Source: Leucobacter muris | GTDB lineage: Bacteria; Actinomycetota; Actinomycetes; Actinomycetales; Microbacteriaceae | Length of the DNA: 64,000 bases | NCBI RefSeq assembly: GCF_004028235.1 | Contig: NZ_CP035037.1 | Coordinates: 2,604,001-2,668,000 of the forward strand | Direction: 5' to 3' | Part shown: one piece after another, positions 42,477-52,189 of the stretch | Numbering within the stretch: the first letter of the stretch is position 1 | Layout: each line of letters starts with the position of its first letter | Notes under the pieces: model-generated | Database searches by the model: none | The model's input: only the letters and a program-made list of their open reading frames with translations | Told to the model about the DNA's origin: nothing | Program-made: the position numbers and the translations under genes

Positions 42477-42491
42477 TTGGACACTATCCAA
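42477..42491. promoter_or_regulatory. Palindrome before the MpaB-like oxygenase gene
   Basis: TTGGA-CACTA-TCCAA, with a further TTGTCC at 42495-42500 echoing GGACA. This resembles a TetR-family operator and overlaps the likely promoter. No TetR gene is adjacent. Confidence 0.5.
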
Positions 42492-42540
42492 GAGTTGTCC
42501 GGAGATCACCTCCCGGACCCGCGCACGACAGGGGAGCACC

Positions 42541-43506
42541 ATGAGCATCACCGGCACCGGCATCGACACCGCCGAATCGACGGCCGACGGCCCACGACCC
42601 GGCGGCTGCCCCGTCGCGCACGCGGGCGGCACGAGCGCGGCGAGCACCTCCGGAGCCGCTGCGGGAGCCACCGCGAGCACTCCCCCCGCCGACGACGGCT
42701 ACTTCGGCCCGGGCAGCGTCAGCTGGCGGCTCTTCTCCGACCCCAGTTCGAAGCTCGGCGGCGTCGCCGCGCTGCTGCTCCAGTCGCTCAACCCGATGAT
42801 GATGCGCGTGTTCGACGGGACGAGCGGGTACGCCTCGGACGCGGAGGGCCGCGCCGAGCGCACCGGCAGGTACATCGACACGACCGTCTTCGGCGATCGG
42901 GCCCACGCCGACGCGGCGGGCGAAGCGGTGCAGCGGCTGCACGCGGCGAGCGTCTGGACCGACCCGCGCACCGGCGAGGAGCTGCGCGCAGACACCCAGG
43001 AGTGGCTCGCCTGGACCCACAACGCGATCGTCTACGGCGTGCTGCGCGCCTCCGACGCCTTCGGTCCGACGCTCACCGTGGCCGAGCAGGATCGATTCGT
43101 GGTCGAGCAGCACGAGGCGGCTCGCATCGTCGGCATCACCGACGCATCGCTGCTGCCGGGCAGCCGTTTCGAGCTCGACCGCTACATCGACGACAACCGC
43201 GGGTGGATGGCGCTCACGCTGCCCGCCGCCGAGCTCTCCCGAGAGCTGCGCGCACCCGCGCTCCGCGGAAACCCGGTCAAGGTGTGGGCCGCGGTCAACA
43301 TCCAGGACGGCATCCTCTCCCTGCTGCCCGACTGGGCGCGGCTGCTGTTCGGCGTCGAGGGACGCCCCATGAGCCTGCGCGCCGCCGCGCGCGTGACGCG
43401 GCGGCTCACCGCCGCAGCCCGCGCGGGGCGCTCGAGCGAGGACCTGATCTCCGAGGTGGCCGAGCGCGTGCAGACCCACCCCTATCGCAAGGTGCGCCGG
43501 CGCTGA
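42541..43506 (+). CDS. Oxygenase MpaB family (DUF2236) protein
   Basis: 321 residues. DUF2236 elements: GSVSWRLFSDPSSKLGGVAA, LLLQSLNPMMMRVFDGTSGY, ERTGRYIDTTVFGD, AEAVQRLHAASVW-like GEAVQRLHAASVW, and EWLAWTHNAIVYGVL with haem-ligand-type His. The family includes rubber latex-clearing protein and fungal MpaB, b-type haem proteins; substrate here is unknown. The N-terminal 55 residues are low-complexity. ATG follows AGGGGAG. Confidence 0.85.
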   Translation: MSITGTGIDTAESTADGPRPGGCPVAHAGGTSAASTSGAAAGATASTPPADDGYFGPGSVSWRLFSDPSSKLGGVAALLLQSLNPMMMRVFDGTSGYASDAEGRAERTGRYIDTTVFGDRAHADAAGEAVQRLHAASVWTDPRTGEELRADTQEWLAWTHNAIVYGVLRASDAFGPTLTVAEQDRFVVEQHEAARIVGITDASLLPGSRFELDRYIDDNRGWMALTLPAAELSRELRAPALRGNPVKVWAAVNIQDGILSLLPDWARLLFGVEGRPMSLRAAARVTRRLTAAARAGRSSEDLISEVAERVQTHPYRKVRRR

Positions 43507-43641
43507 TCCCCCGCTCCGGGCCCGCACCCCCCTGGTCGACTTATCGGCATCGCCCCGCGACGACCGTGAGCCCCGCGAGAACGGCGGCGCCGCAGCCGCA
43601 GTCCGCGCACGGGGCGCCGGGCCCGCGCACCCGCATCGCCA

Positions 43642-43647
43642 TACACT
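43642..43647 (+). promoter_or_regulatory. -10 box of a leaderless promoter
   Basis: TACACT lies six bases before the ATG of the GDPD gene. No ribosome site is present in the interval. Confidence 0.5.
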
Positions 43648-43653
43648 GAGACC

Positions 43654-45504
43654 ATGCAAATCGAGACACCGTCCAAACCCGGCATCTGGCGCGAGAGCGC
43701 GACGCTGTTCGCCCTGGGGTGGGGTCTCGTGCGCTCGGGCGGGACGCGGCTGCTCGGGCTGATCCTCGTCTCCCAGCTCGTCATCCTGGGAATCGCGCTG
43801 CCCGTGATCGGGTGGCTGTTCCGCGAGGCACTGCGCGCGAGCGGCATGACGGGCCTCGATCTGGGCGCCCTCGCGCCCGGCCGGGGGCTCCCGCTCACGA
43901 TCGGGCTGATCGCGGTGATCATCGCCCTCGCGTTCTGGCTGATCTCGCTGCAGTTCACCGCTCTCGTGGTGCTGCTGCAGTGGCCCGGCATCGGCTGGCG
44001 GGGCTTCGCGGCCGAACTCGGCCGGGTCGCGCGCAAGCTGCTGCGACCGAGCTCCCTCCCGCTGCTCTGCTACCTGTTCCTGCTGCTGCCCCTCACAGGC
44101 TTCGGCTTCACCTCGACCTTCACCCGGGGCATCGCGATCCCCTCGTTCGTCTCGGGCGAGCTGCTCAAGAGCGCGTCGAGCGCGGTCGCGCTCGGAGCCT
44201 TCCTGCTGGTGCTCGCGGTGCTCAACGTGCGCCTCTCGCTCACCGTGCCCGTCTTCGTGCTGACCGACGGCGGGCGGGCGTCGCGGTGCAGTTGGCGCCT
44301 CACCCGCGGCGTTCGGAGCTGGCTGCCGCTCGTGCTGGCGGTCGCCGCCGTGATGCTGCTCGCCGGGCTCGCGGCGCTCGCGCTGACCGTGGCCGCCGTC
44401 GTGCCGACCGCGCTGACCGACGAGCTCGCACCCGGCGCCTCACCGTTCGTCGCGGCCTACTCGCTCGGGGCGGCGCAGGTGATCGGCTTCCTGCTCAGCG
44501 GCCTGGCGACGGCGTTCGTCGCGTCGATCCTGATCATGAGCGTGCGGCGGCGAGCCGATCGGCTCGCGCCGGGCGTAACGCTCGTGGATCGGACGCGGCC
44601 CGCCCCCTCCCCCGAGGGCCGGCCCGCGCGTCGATCGCGGCGCCCGGCGCTGCTCGCCGGCGCGATCGCCCTCGTCACCGCGCTCGGTCTCGGCACGGTG
44701 GCCGTCGACACCATGCAGCGGCTCTCCGACGCCCCCGAGACCCTCGTGCTCGCGCACCGCGGCTTCTCGGACGGCGGCGTGGAGAACACCCTCGGCGGGC
44801 TCGATGCCGCGCACGCCGCGGGCGCCGACCTCGTCGAGATGGACGTCATGCAGACGGCCGACGGCGAGTTCGTCGCGATGCACGACGCGACCCTCGGCCG
44901 TCTCGCCGGGCGGCCCGACGCCGTGAAGGATCTCACCCTCGCCGAGCTGACCGCGATCACCGTGCACGATCAGCACGGGCACGAGGATCTCATTCCGAGC
45001 TTCGCCGACTACGTGACGCGTGCGCAGCAGCTCGGCATGCCGCTGCTCATCGAGATCAAGCTCGGCGGCGCCGACACCCCCGACCACGTCGAACGGCTGG
45101 TGGCCGAGCTCGAGGCGCTCGACGCGCTCGAGAGCAACATCTACCACTCGCTCGACGCCCCGAGCGTGGCCCGCCTGAAGCAGCTGCGCCCCGACCTCAC
45201 GGTCGGCTACACGATGGCGTTCGCCGCTGTCGCGGCGCCCGACACCCCGGCCGACTTCATCGTGCCCGAGGAGTGGAGCGCGACCGAGCAGCTGCAGCGG
45301 TCGGCTGCCGAGTCGGGCCTCGGCTTCATGGTGTGGACCCTGAACGACGAGGCCGGCATGCGAGAGCAGCTGCGGCGCAGCGCCGATGGCATCATCACCG
45401 ATCACCCCGACCGGGTGCTCGCCCTGCGCGCCGAGATGCAGCAGGAGACCGGGCTGGCCGACGTGCTGGTCGACGCCGTCACCCGCTTCGTGAAGGTCGT
45501 CTAG
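43654..45504 (+). CDS. Membrane-anchored glycerophosphodiester phosphodiesterase
   Basis: 616 residues. About eight membrane segments in the first 340 residues (the glycerophosphoryl diester phosphodiesterase membrane domain), then an extracytoplasmic GDPD domain: LAHRGFSDGGVENTLGGLDA, GADLVEMDVMQTADGEFVAM, HDATLGRLAG, LIEIKLGG, VWTLNDEAGM and ADGIITDHPD. His-Arg, Glu, Asp and the catalytic His are all present. It should release glycerol-3-phosphate from glycerophosphodiesters, perhaps lipid or teichoic-acid debris. Confidence 0.92.
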   Translation: MQIETPSKPGIWRESATLFALGWGLVRSGGTRLLGLILVSQLVILGIALPVIGWLFREALRASGMTGLDLGALAPGRGLPLTIGLIAVIIALAFWLISLQFTALVVLLQWPGIGWRGFAAELGRVARKLLRPSSLPLLCYLFLLLPLTGFGFTSTFTRGIAIPSFVSGELLKSASSAVALGAFLLVLAVLNVRLSLTVPVFVLTDGGRASRCSWRLTRGVRSWLPLVLAVAAVMLLAGLAALALTVAAVVPTALTDELAPGASPFVAAYSLGAAQVIGFLLSGLATAFVASILIMSVRRRADRLAPGVTLVDRTRPAPSPEGRPARRSRRPALLAGAIALVTALGLGTVAVDTMQRLSDAPETLVLAHRGFSDGGVENTLGGLDAAHAAGADLVEMDVMQTADGEFVAMHDATLGRLAGRPDAVKDLTLAELTAITVHDQHGHEDLIPSFADYVTRAQQLGMPLLIEIKLGGADTPDHVERLVAELEALDALESNIYHSLDAPSVARLKQLRPDLTVGYTMAFAAVAAPDTPADFIVPEEWSATEQLQRSAAESGLGFMVWTLNDEAGMREQLRRSADGIITDHPDRVLALRAEMQQETGLADVLVDAVTRFVKVV

Positions 45505-45532
45505 GCGCGGGCTCTCCGCGCACGGCCTAGAC
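45499..45532. terminator. Bidirectional terminator sharing both stop codons
   Basis: GTCTAGGC (45499-45506) pairs with GCCTAGAC (45525-45532), with an inner GCG/CGC pair. The TAG stop codons of the GDPD gene and the AHSA1 gene lie in the arms. Confidence 0.65.
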
Positions 45533-46519
45533 CCCGAGCACCTGGCCCTCGAGGCGCGCGTAGCTCGTCTCCATGCCGTCGACCATGCCGGTGGCGAGGA
45601 TCATCTCGCGGGTCGCCTCGTCGGGGTAGGTGATGAGCAGCGACAGCAGGGTGCCGCCCTCGACGGGGGTGAGCGTCATCTCGTTGATCGTCTCGGCGCT
45701 GTTCGCCGCATCGGGGTCGTCGGGCGTCCACATCGCCTCGGTCGTGACCGAGCGGTACGGCGCCGACACCTCGCGGGCGACGCCGGTGAACCCGAACCGC
45801 TGGCCGTCGGCCGTGTTCTCCCAGCCGCTGCGGTACCGCTCGCCGGCTTCGGCGGCGACCTCGCAGATCGGCATGGTCCAGCCGTCGGGGCCGAGCTGCC
45901 AGCGCCGCAGCAGTTCGGGGTCCATGTGCGCCCGCCACACCTGCTCGACCGTGCCTCGGATCACCCGAGAGACGCGGGCCTGGCGGTCGCCGATCAGCTG
46001 CAGCTCGGTGCCGCGTCCGGCGGCGAACGACGCGAGATCCTCGACCACGGCGTCGATCTGCCCCATCGCGGCGCTCATGCCCTCGACCATGCCCATGCCC
46101 TGCAGCTGCTCGAGCTCGTCGAGCGAGCCGAAGTGCGTGGTCGTGGTGAGTCGCGAGCCGAGCGCGGTCTCGGCGAACTCGAACACCATGCGCATGCTCG
46201 GCAGGTCGGGGTTGGGCGTGCCGTCCTCGTGGGCGAAGCCGTCGCGCACCTCGAACGAGTGCGGCGCGTCGACGGCGTCCCACTCCCAGTAGCCGCAGCT
46301 GCGGTCGCCCTCGGGGCCGGTCATGTAGTACTGGCTGAGCCCGCCGGGGTGGGCGTCGTGACGCAGGAAGGTGGCGGGATACTCGGGCGGCCCCCAGAAG
46401 CGCTCGATCTGGCGCGGGTCGGTGTAGGCGTCCCAGAGTCTGCGCACGGGGACGGTGAAGTCGGCGATCACGGTGAGGGTGAGCGCTTCGGGATCGGTGG
46501 TGACTGCGGTGATGGGCAT
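45527..46519 (-). CDS. SRPBCC/AHSA1 domain protein, two tandem domains
   Basis: 330 residues. Two START-like AHSA1 domains: the first begins LTVIADFTVPVRRLWDAYTD and ERFWGPPEYPATF, the second VSRVIRGTVEQVWRAHMDPE and LLRRWQLGPDGW. Such proteins bind hydrophobic ligands or act as polyketide cyclase-like stress proteins. Its ArsR partner is 71 bases upstream, a common pairing in which the ArsR protein controls the AHSA1 gene. Confidence 0.88.
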   Translation of the reverse strand: MPITAVTTDPEALTLTVIADFTVPVRRLWDAYTDPRQIERFWGPPEYPATFLRHDAHPGGLSQYYMTGPEGDRSCGYWEWDAVDAPHSFEVRDGFAHEDGTPNPDLPSMRMVFEFAETALGSRLTTTTHFGSLDELEQLQGMGMVEGMSAAMGQIDAVVEDLASFAAGRGTELQLIGDRQARVSRVIRGTVEQVWRAHMDPELLRRWQLGPDGWTMPICEVAAEAGERYRSGWENTADGQRFGFTGVAREVSAPYRSVTTEAMWTPDDPDAANSAETINEMTLTPVEGGTLLSLLITYPDEATREMILATGMVDGMETSYARLEGQVLGV

Positions 46520-46590
46520 GATTCGGGCCTTTCGTGGTGCGCCGTGCGGGACGCGGGTGGGGGTCGGCGCCGCGTTGCGCCGGCCCGGGG

Positions 46591-46962
46591 TCAGCTGGCG
46601 GGCGGATCCTCGGCGAGGAGCGCGTCGAGACGTTCGATGCGCCCGCGCCAGATCTGCTCGAAGCGGCCCAGCAGCTGCTGGGCGCGGCGGATGGTGTCGG
46701 GGTTGCCTCGGATGATGCGCTCCCTTCCTCGGGGGATGCGTTCGACGAGGTCGGCGGCCTCGAGCACGGCGATGTGCTTCTGCACGGCCGCGAACGACAT
46801 CTCGTAGCGGTCGGCGAGTTGCGAGATCGACGCCTCTGCGCCGAGCGTGCGGCGCACGATGTCGCGGCGCGTGGCGTCGGCGAGCGCCCGGAAGACGCGG
46901 TCGACCTCGGCGTCGTCGAGTTCGCCGATGGCGGTGGGCTGGCGGTCGGGAGCGGTCTTTAT
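46591..46962 (-). CDS. ArsR-family repressor, probable AUA start
   Basis: 123 residues if started at ATA 46962. The helix-turn-helix core is VFRALADATRRDIVRRTLGA, SISQLADRYEMSFAAVQKHI, AVLEAADLVERIPRGRERII. The only canonical in-frame start (GTG 46857) would remove the first helix VFRALADATRR, which all ArsR proteins need. Upstream of ATA is AGGAGG with a five-base gap, and no ATG, GTG or TTG occurs in frame before the next stop. So translation most likely begins at ATA. A sequence error is the alternative. An operator-like palindrome lies just upstream. Confidence 0.75.
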   Translation of the reverse strand: MKTAPDRQPTAIGELDDAEVDRVFRALADATRRDIVRRTLGAEASISQLADRYEMSFAAVQKHIAVLEAADLVERIPRGRERIIRGNPDTIRRAQQLLGRFEQIWRGRIERLDALLAEDPPAS

Positions 46963-46974
46963 GAGCGCCTCCTC

Positions 46975-47000
46975 AATATGAAACCATTTAGTTGCATATT
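46975..47000. promoter_or_regulatory. ArsR operator palindrome
   Basis: AATATGAAACC and GTTGCATATT-type arms: AATATG (46975-46980) is exactly matched by CATATT (46995-47000), and inner bases extend this to 9 of 11 pairs. AT-rich in a GC-rich region, directly before the ArsR gene. Confidence 0.7.
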
Positions 47001-47100
47001 AAGTCACGCGGGCGCCCGGGTCAACCCCGGGCTCCCCGCGGCTCCCGCTTGCGCAAGCGAACTCGGCACCCGCCTCGTGCGGGGCTGTTCGGGCGCGTCG

Positions 47101-47844
47101 CTACTCGGCGGCCGGCGCCTGGGGGGACTCGGGGGCGGTTCCGCTCTTCGCCGCCCGGCGCTTCGCCCGCCACGACGAGAACGCGCGCCACATCTCGACC
47201 AGGATCGGGATGCCCGGGATCAGCACCAGCACGATGATGAAGACCTCGCTGTACTGCTGCACGAACGGGATCTGCCCGAGGAAGTAGCCGAGCAGCGTCA
47301 CCCCCACCGCCCAGAGCAGCCCGCCGACCGCGTTGTAGACGACGAAGCGGCGGTACGTCATGTTGCCGACGCCCGCCGCGGCGGGCACGAACCCGCGGAT
47401 GATCGGCAGGAAGCGCGCGATGATGATCGCCTTCGGGCCGTGCTTCTCGAAGAACGCGTGCGTGCGCGCCACGTTCTCGGGGTTGAAGAGCCGACTCTTC
47501 GGGCGGTTGAAGATGGCCGGGCCGATCTTGCGGCCGAGCATGAAGCCCATCTGGTCGCCCAGGAACGCGCAGATGAACAGCACCGTGCAGGTGATCCAGA
47601 TCGGGATGTCGATGATCGGCACGCCGCCCGGCCCGGTCGCGCTGAAGAGCCCCACGGTGAACAGCAGCGAGTCGCCGGGCAGGAAGGCGAGCACCACCAC
47701 GCCGGTCTCGAGGAACACGAACAGGCACGCGAGCACGAGCGCGGCCCAGCCCCCCGCCTCCAGCAGCGTCTCGGGGTCGAGCCAGTCGATGCCGAGCAGC
47801 GCGGGGACGACGAGTGCGCTCAGCGAAGAGGAGGTGAGAGTCAC
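47101..47844 (-). CDS. DedA family membrane protein
   Basis: 247 residues, VTT/SNARE-associated domain with about five membrane segments. Conserved FLETGVVVLAFLPGDSLLF, GDQMGFMLGRKIG, FFEKHGPKAIIIARFLPIIR and FVPAAAGVGNMTYRRFVVYN. DedA proteins act in membrane lipid homeostasis, including undecaprenyl phosphate or phospholipid flipping in some members. The charged Lys/Arg/Ala tail is cytoplasmic. GTG start without a strong ribosome site. Confidence 0.92.
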   Translation of the reverse strand: MTLTSSSLSALVVPALLGIDWLDPETLLEAGGWAALVLACLFVFLETGVVVLAFLPGDSLLFTVGLFSATGPGGVPIIDIPIWITCTVLFICAFLGDQMGFMLGRKIGPAIFNRPKSRLFNPENVARTHAFFEKHGPKAIIIARFLPIIRGFVPAAAGVGNMTYRRFVVYNAVGGLLWAVGVTLLGYFLGQIPFVQQYSEVFIIVLVLIPGIPILVEMWRAFSSWRAKRRAAKSGTAPESPQAPAAE

Positions 47845-47949
47845 GTGTGGGGCTCTGCTTTCGATCGGATCAGGCGGGCACGACGCCTTCTAGTATGCCC
47901 GCCGCTGCTGTACGACCACTCCCGATGCGGAAGCGCCCGCGCCGCCGAA

Positions 47950-47993
47950 CCGACGGAGGCCCCGGATCGCGTACGCTCCGGGGCCTCCGTCGG
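47950..47993 (-). terminator. Terminator of folD
   Basis: Perfect 16-pair stem (CCGACGGAGGCCCCGG with CCGGGGCCTCCGTCGG), 12-base loop, 11 bases after the folD stop. Confidence 0.85.
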
Positions 47994-48004
47994 ACGCGCG
48001 GCGG

Positions 48005-48880
48005 TCAGGCCCGCTCGGCCATCTCCACCACGTTCTGCAGCAGCAGCGCGCGCGTCATGGGGCCGACCCCCCCGGGGTTCGGCGAGACCCAGCCCGCCAC
48101 CTTGGCGACGCCCGGGTCGACATCGCCCACCACGCGGCTCTTGCCGGTCTCGGGGTCGGTCTTGCGCGAGACTCCCACGTCGAGCACGATCGCGCCGGGC
48201 TTCACGTGCTCGGCGGCGACGATGCCCTCGACGCCGGCTGCGGCGACGATCACGTCGGCGCGGCGCAGCTCGGCGGCGAGATCCTTCGTGCCGGTGTGCG
48301 TCAGCGTGACGGTCGCGTTGTACTCGCGGCGCGTGAGCAGGGGGCCGATCGGCCGGCCGACGGTCACGCCCCGACCCACGACCACCACGTGCTGACCGGC
48401 CCACGACAGGCCGTTGCGCTCGACCAGCTCGATCACGCCGCGCGGGGTGCAGGGGAGGGGGCTCGTGATCTCGGTGTTAGCGTTGAGCACGAGACGCCCG
48501 AGGTTCGTCGGGTGCAGACCGTCGGCGTCCTTGCCGGGATCGATGCGCTCGAGGATGCGGTCGGTGTCGATGTGCTTCGGCAGCGGCAGCTGCACGATGT
48601 AGCCCGTGCACTCGGGATCGGCGTTGAGCTCGTCGAGCACCGCCTCCAGCTCCTGCTGGGTCACCGTCTCGGGCAGCTCGCGCTTGATCGAGGCGATGCC
48701 GACCTCGGCGCAGTCGCGGTGCTTGCCCGCCACGTACCACTGCGAGCCGGGATCCTCGCCCACGAGCACGGTGGCGAGACCGGGCACGATGCCGCGCTCG
48801 CGCAGCGCGGCCACCCGCTGCGTCAGCTCGCTCTTGATCGCGGCGGCCGCGGCCGTGCCGTCGAGGATGTTTGCAGACAT
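48005..48880 (-). CDS. folD: Methylenetetrahydrofolate dehydrogenase/cyclohydrolase
   Basis: 291 residues. Interconverts 5,10-methylene-, methenyl- and 10-formyl-tetrahydrofolate. Active-site Tyr49 and Lys53 in [26 protein letters not shown] loop [15 protein letters not shown], and C-terminal [17 protein letters not shown]. Follows glyA by 82 bases on the same strand; together with purU across the divergent region it makes a one-carbon cluster. The canonical GRSxxVG loop reads GRGVTVG here. Confidence 0.96.
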   Translation of the reverse strand: MSANILDGTAAAAAIKSELTQRVAALRERGIVPGLATVLVGEDPGSQWYVAGKHRDCAEVGIASIKRELPETVTQQELEAVLDELNADPECTGYIVQLPLPKHIDTDRILERIDPGKDADGLHPTNLGRLVLNANTEITSPLPCTPRGVIELVERNGLSWAGQHVVVVGRGVTVGRPIGPLLTRREYNATVTLTHTGTKDLAAELRRADVIVAAAGVEGIVAAEHVKPGAIVLDVGVSRKTDPETGKSRVVGDVDPGVAKVAGWVSPNPGGVGPMTRALLLQNVVEMAERA

Positions 48881-48962
48881 GACTGACTCCTCTTGTGAGC
48901 CGTGTCCGGGCCCGTCGATGGGCGGCGAGCGCCGCCCGCTTCGACGGGCCCGGCGAACGGGT

Positions 48963-50246
48963 TTACCAGGTCTCGAGGCCGGGGTACAGCGGGAAGGCCT
49001 CTGCGAGCGCGGTGACCCGGGCCTTGAGGGCCTCGATGTCGCCGGACTGCTGCAGGGTCTGCGCGATGATGTCGGCCACCTCGGCGAACTCGGCGTCGCC
49101 GAAGCCGCGGGTCGCGAGCGCGGGCGTGCCGATGCGCAGGCCGCTCGTGACCATCGGGGGCCGCGGGTCGAAGGGCACGGCGTTGCGGTTGACGGTGATG
49201 CCCACCGCGTGCAGCGCGTCCTCGGCCTGCTGGCCGTCGAGCTCGCTGTGGCGCAGGTCGGCGAGCACCAGGTGCACGTCGGTGCCGCCGGTCAGCACGT
49301 CGACGCCGGCGCTCTTCGAGGCCTCGCTCGTCAGGGACTCGGCCACGAGCTTGGCGCCCGAGAGGGTGCGCACCTGGCGATCCTTGAACTCGTCGGTGGC
49401 GGCGAGCTTGAAGGCGGTCGCCTTGGCGGCGATCACGTGCATGAGCGGGCCGCCCTGCTGGCCGGGGAACACGTTCGAGTTGAGACGCTTGTAGATCTCG
49501 AGGTCGTTCGTGAGGATGAAGCCCGAGCGGGGGCCGCCGATGGTCTTGTGCACAGTCGACGAGACGACGTGGGCGTGCGGCACCGGGTTGGGGTAGAGGC
49601 CCGCGGCGACGAGGCCCGCGAAGTGCGCCATGTCGACCCACAGGGTCGCGCCCACCTCGTCGGCGATCTCGCGGAACTTCGCGAAGTCGAGCGTGCGGGG
49701 ATAGGCCGACCAGCCGGCGATGATCACCTTCGGCTTGTGCTCGAGCGCCTGCTCGCGCACGACGTCCATGTCGATGAGGAAGGTCTCGGGGTCGACGCCG
49801 TAGTGCGCGACGTTGTAGAGCTTGCCCGAGAAGTTGAGCTTCATGCCGTGGGTGAGGTGGCCGCCGTGGGCGAGCTCGAGGCCCAGGATGGTGTCGCCGG
49901 GCTCGGCGATGGCGCTGAGCACGGCGGCGTTGGCGCTCGCGCCCGAGTGGGGCTGCACGTTCGCGTACTTCGCGCCGAACAGCGACTTGGCGCGCTCGCG
50001 GGCCAGATCCTCGGCGACGTCGACGAACTCGCAGCCGCCGTAGTAGCGGCGGCCCGGGTAGCCCTCGGCGTACTTGTTGGTGAGCACGGAGCCCTGCGCC
50101 TCGAGCACGGCGCGGGGCACGAAGTTCTCGCTGGCGATCATCTCGAGGGTGCCGCGCTGGCGGCCGAGCTCGTTCTTGAGCACCTCGGCGATCTCGGGAT
50201 CGACCGCCTCGAGCGGCTCGTTGAAGAATGCGGACTGGGTGGACAT
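48963..50246 (-). CDS. glyA: Serine hydroxymethyltransferase
   Basis: 427 residues. PLP enzyme that moves a one-carbon unit from serine to tetrahydrofolate. PLP lysine Lys234 in [48 protein letters not shown] and HYGVDP are family hallmarks. ATG follows AAGGAG; the longer frame upstream covers the leader. The leader has a short hairpin CTCCGTG / CACGGAG about 20 bases before the ribosome site, of unknown role. Confidence 0.97.
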   Translation of the reverse strand: MSTQSAFFNEPLEAVDPEIAEVLKNELGRQRGTLEMIASENFVPRAVLEAQGSVLTNKYAEGYPGRRYYGGCEFVDVAEDLARERAKSLFGAKYANVQPHSGASANAAVLSAIAEPGDTILGLELAHGGHLTHGMKLNFSGKLYNVAHYGVDPETFLIDMDVVREQALEHKPKVIIAGWSAYPRTLDFAKFREIADEVGATLWVDMAHFAGLVAAGLYPNPVPHAHVVSSTVHKTIGGPRSGFILTNDLEIYKRLNSNVFPGQQGGPLMHVIAAKATAFKLAATDEFKDRQVRTLSGAKLVAESLTSEASKSAGVDVLTGGTDVHLVLADLRHSELDGQQAEDALHAVGITVNRNAVPFDPRPPMVTSGLRIGTPALATRGFGDAEFAEVADIIAQTLQQSGDIEALKARVTALAEAFPLYPGLETW

Positions 50247-50397
50247 TGTGTGCTCCTTCTGTCTTCGTCTCCGTGGCACACGGAGATTCCAGAGAAATAC
50301 GACCCAGGCGAGCGGCCAATTGATGCGAAACGTCGTTCCCCGATGGTGTCCCATCTGCACGCCAGTCACGACAGCCATCAGTTTAGCGCGGATCCAC

Positions 50398-50403
50398 TAC
50401 CCT
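50398..50403 (+). promoter_or_regulatory. Possible -10 box of purU
   Basis: TACCCT lies eight bases before the GTG start with no ribosome site in between, consistent with a leaderless message. Confidence 0.4.
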
Positions 50404-50411
50404 TGTACTCC

Positions 50412-51308
50412 GTGAGCACCAACACGATCGCCCCCGCAGAGACCACCGACAGCACCCAGTGGGTGCTCACCCTCTCGTGCATCGACGGTCCGGGCATCGT
50501 GCACGCGATCAGCGGGGCAATCGTCGCCGCCGGCGGCAACATCGCCGAGAGCCAGCAGTTCGCCTCGGCGGACACGGGTCGGTTCTTCATGCGCCTGCAG
50601 GTCGAGGCGGTGGCGCAGCCCGAGACCTTCGAGCAGCGGTTCACGGGCGCCCTCGCGCCCGTCACCGAGCGCTACCACATGACCTGGCGCCTCGACACGG
50701 TGGGCCGTCCCGTGCGCACGCTGCTCCTCGCCTCCACCGCGACCCACTGCGTCAACGATCTGCTCTACCGCCGCCGCGCGGGCCAGCTGCCGATCGAGGT
50801 GCCCCTCGTGCTCTCGAACCACGAGACCATGCGCGACATCGCCGAGTTCTACGGGGTGCCCTTCGAGCACCGCCCCATCGCGGGCGCCGACGACAAGGCC
50901 GCGTTCGAGCGTCGCGTGCTCGAGGCCGTCGAAGAACTCGACATCGAGCTCGTGGTGCTGGCCCGCTACATGCAGATCCTGTCGCCGGAGCTGTGCGAGG
51001 CGCTCGAGGGGCGCGCGATCAACATCCACCACTCGTTCCTGCCCGGGTTCAAGGGCGCCAACCCCTACAAGCAGGCGCATCAGCGCGGCGTGAAACTCAT
51101 CGGCGCGACCGCGCACTTCGTCACCACCGACCTCGACGAGGGCCCGATCATCGAGCAGGACACCACCCGCGTCGACCACTCCTATTCGCCGCGCGAGCTC
51201 GTGCAGCTGGGGCAGGACATCGAGGCGCGCGTGCTGCGGCACGCGGTCAACTGGTTCGCCGAGAACCGCATTCTGGCCGACGGCGACCGCACCATCATCT
51301 TCCAGTAG
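50412..51308 (+). CDS. purU: Formyltetrahydrofolate deformylase
   Basis: 298 residues. Hydrolyses 10-formyl-tetrahydrofolate to formate and tetrahydrofolate. N-terminal ACT domain (LTLSCIDGPGIVHAISGAIV), then a formyltransferase-like domain with Asn204, His206 (INIHHSFLPGFKGANPY) and Asp242 (TDLDEGPIIEQD). Divergent from glyA, with which it balances one-carbon pools. Its last 14 bases overlap the end of the convergent TetR gene. Confidence 0.95.
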   Translation: MSTNTIAPAETTDSTQWVLTLSCIDGPGIVHAISGAIVAAGGNIAESQQFASADTGRFFMRLQVEAVAQPETFEQRFTGALAPVTERYHMTWRLDTVGRPVRTLLLASTATHCVNDLLYRRRAGQLPIEVPLVLSNHETMRDIAEFYGVPFEHRPIAGADDKAAFERRVLEAVEELDIELVVLARYMQILSPELCEALEGRAINIHHSFLPGFKGANPYKQAHQRGVKLIGATAHFVTTDLDEGPIIEQDTTRVDHSYSPRELVQLGQDIEARVLRHAVNWFAENRILADGDRTIIFQ

Positions 51309-52062
51309 CGGGTCGCGGCGCGTTCGGCGCCGACGGCCTCGCCGGTCCGGATCCGGCCTCCTCGCGCACGGCTGCGAGTTCGGCCCGCAGACCTGCGAGC
51401 AGCGCGCGGAGACCCAGCTCAAACGCCGCGTCCGCGGGCCGCTGCCCGGCGGCCGCGAGCGCCGCACGCCGCGCTTCGTAGGCGACGGCGAACGCGGGCA
51501 CGTCGGTGCGGGGGCCGGGATCGAGCATGTCGTCGGCGGCGGCGAGATCGAGGGCCGAGCCGAGTATGAACGATTCGAGCGCGACGAGCGCCGTGAGCGC
51601 GCGATCCCGCGGCCAACCGGCCCGCAGCATCGCGGCGATGACGGCCTCGTACATGCGCGTCGTCGCCGACTCCTCGGCGAGGGGCAGCACCGCGAGCAGC
51701 GCGACCGTCGAGGGGTGGGCGGCGAAGGCGACGCGGTAGTGGTGGGCCCATTCCTCGAGCGCCTCGTCCCACGGCTCGTGCTCGAACACGCCGGTGGGAA
51801 TGCGGTCGCTGAGCAGCTCCCGCACCCCGGCGATGAGCTCGGCGCGGCCGGCGACGTGGTTGTACAGCGCGGAGGGCCGCACGCCGAGCTCGGCGGCGAT
51901 CGCGCGCATGCCGGCGCCGTCGGCACCGCGTTCGTCGATGAGCCGCAGGCCGGTCTCGATGATGAGGCGTCGCGAGAGCACGCGCACGCTCGGCCGTCCG
52001 GCCCTGCGTCGCGCCGGAGCGGGCCGTTGGGGGGATCCCGCCCCGTCGGCTGCTGCTGCCAT
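51295..52062 (-). CDS. TetR-family transcriptional regulator
   Basis: 255 residues. N-terminal helix-turn-helix (LIIETGLRLIDERGADGAGM, RAIAAELGVRPSALYNHVAG), then a TetR_C-type ligand domain. ATG is preceded by GGAGGGGGAG; an upstream frame extension of 32 residues is Arg-rich and unlikely. Divergent from the amidohydrolase and amino acid permease genes, its probable targets. Tail-to-tail overlap with purU. Confidence 0.88.
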   Translation of the reverse strand: MAAAADGAGSPQRPAPARRRAGRPSVRVLSRRLIIETGLRLIDERGADGAGMRAIAAELGVRPSALYNHVAGRAELIAGVRELLSDRIPTGVFEHEPWDEALEEWAHHYRVAFAAHPSTVALLAVLPLAEESATTRMYEAVIAAMLRAGWPRDRALTALVALESFILGSALDLAAADDMLDPGPRTDVPAFAVAYEARRAALAAAGQRPADAAFELGLRALLAGLRAELAAVREEAGSGPARPSAPNAPRPATGR

Positions 52063-52189
52063 CGCACTCCCCCTCCGTCGCCGGCGCCGCTCCGAGCCGC
52101 CCGTTCGCGGCGGTGAGCCGCGGCGCCCCGCGGCTGCCGCGCACCGGTCCCGGTTCACGCTAGCGCAACGCCCCGTTCCGTACTATTCT

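Noticed and set aside
50247..50411. Folate or glycine riboswitch before glyA
   Set aside because: Only a seven-pair hairpin is visible; no conserved riboswitch core was recognised.
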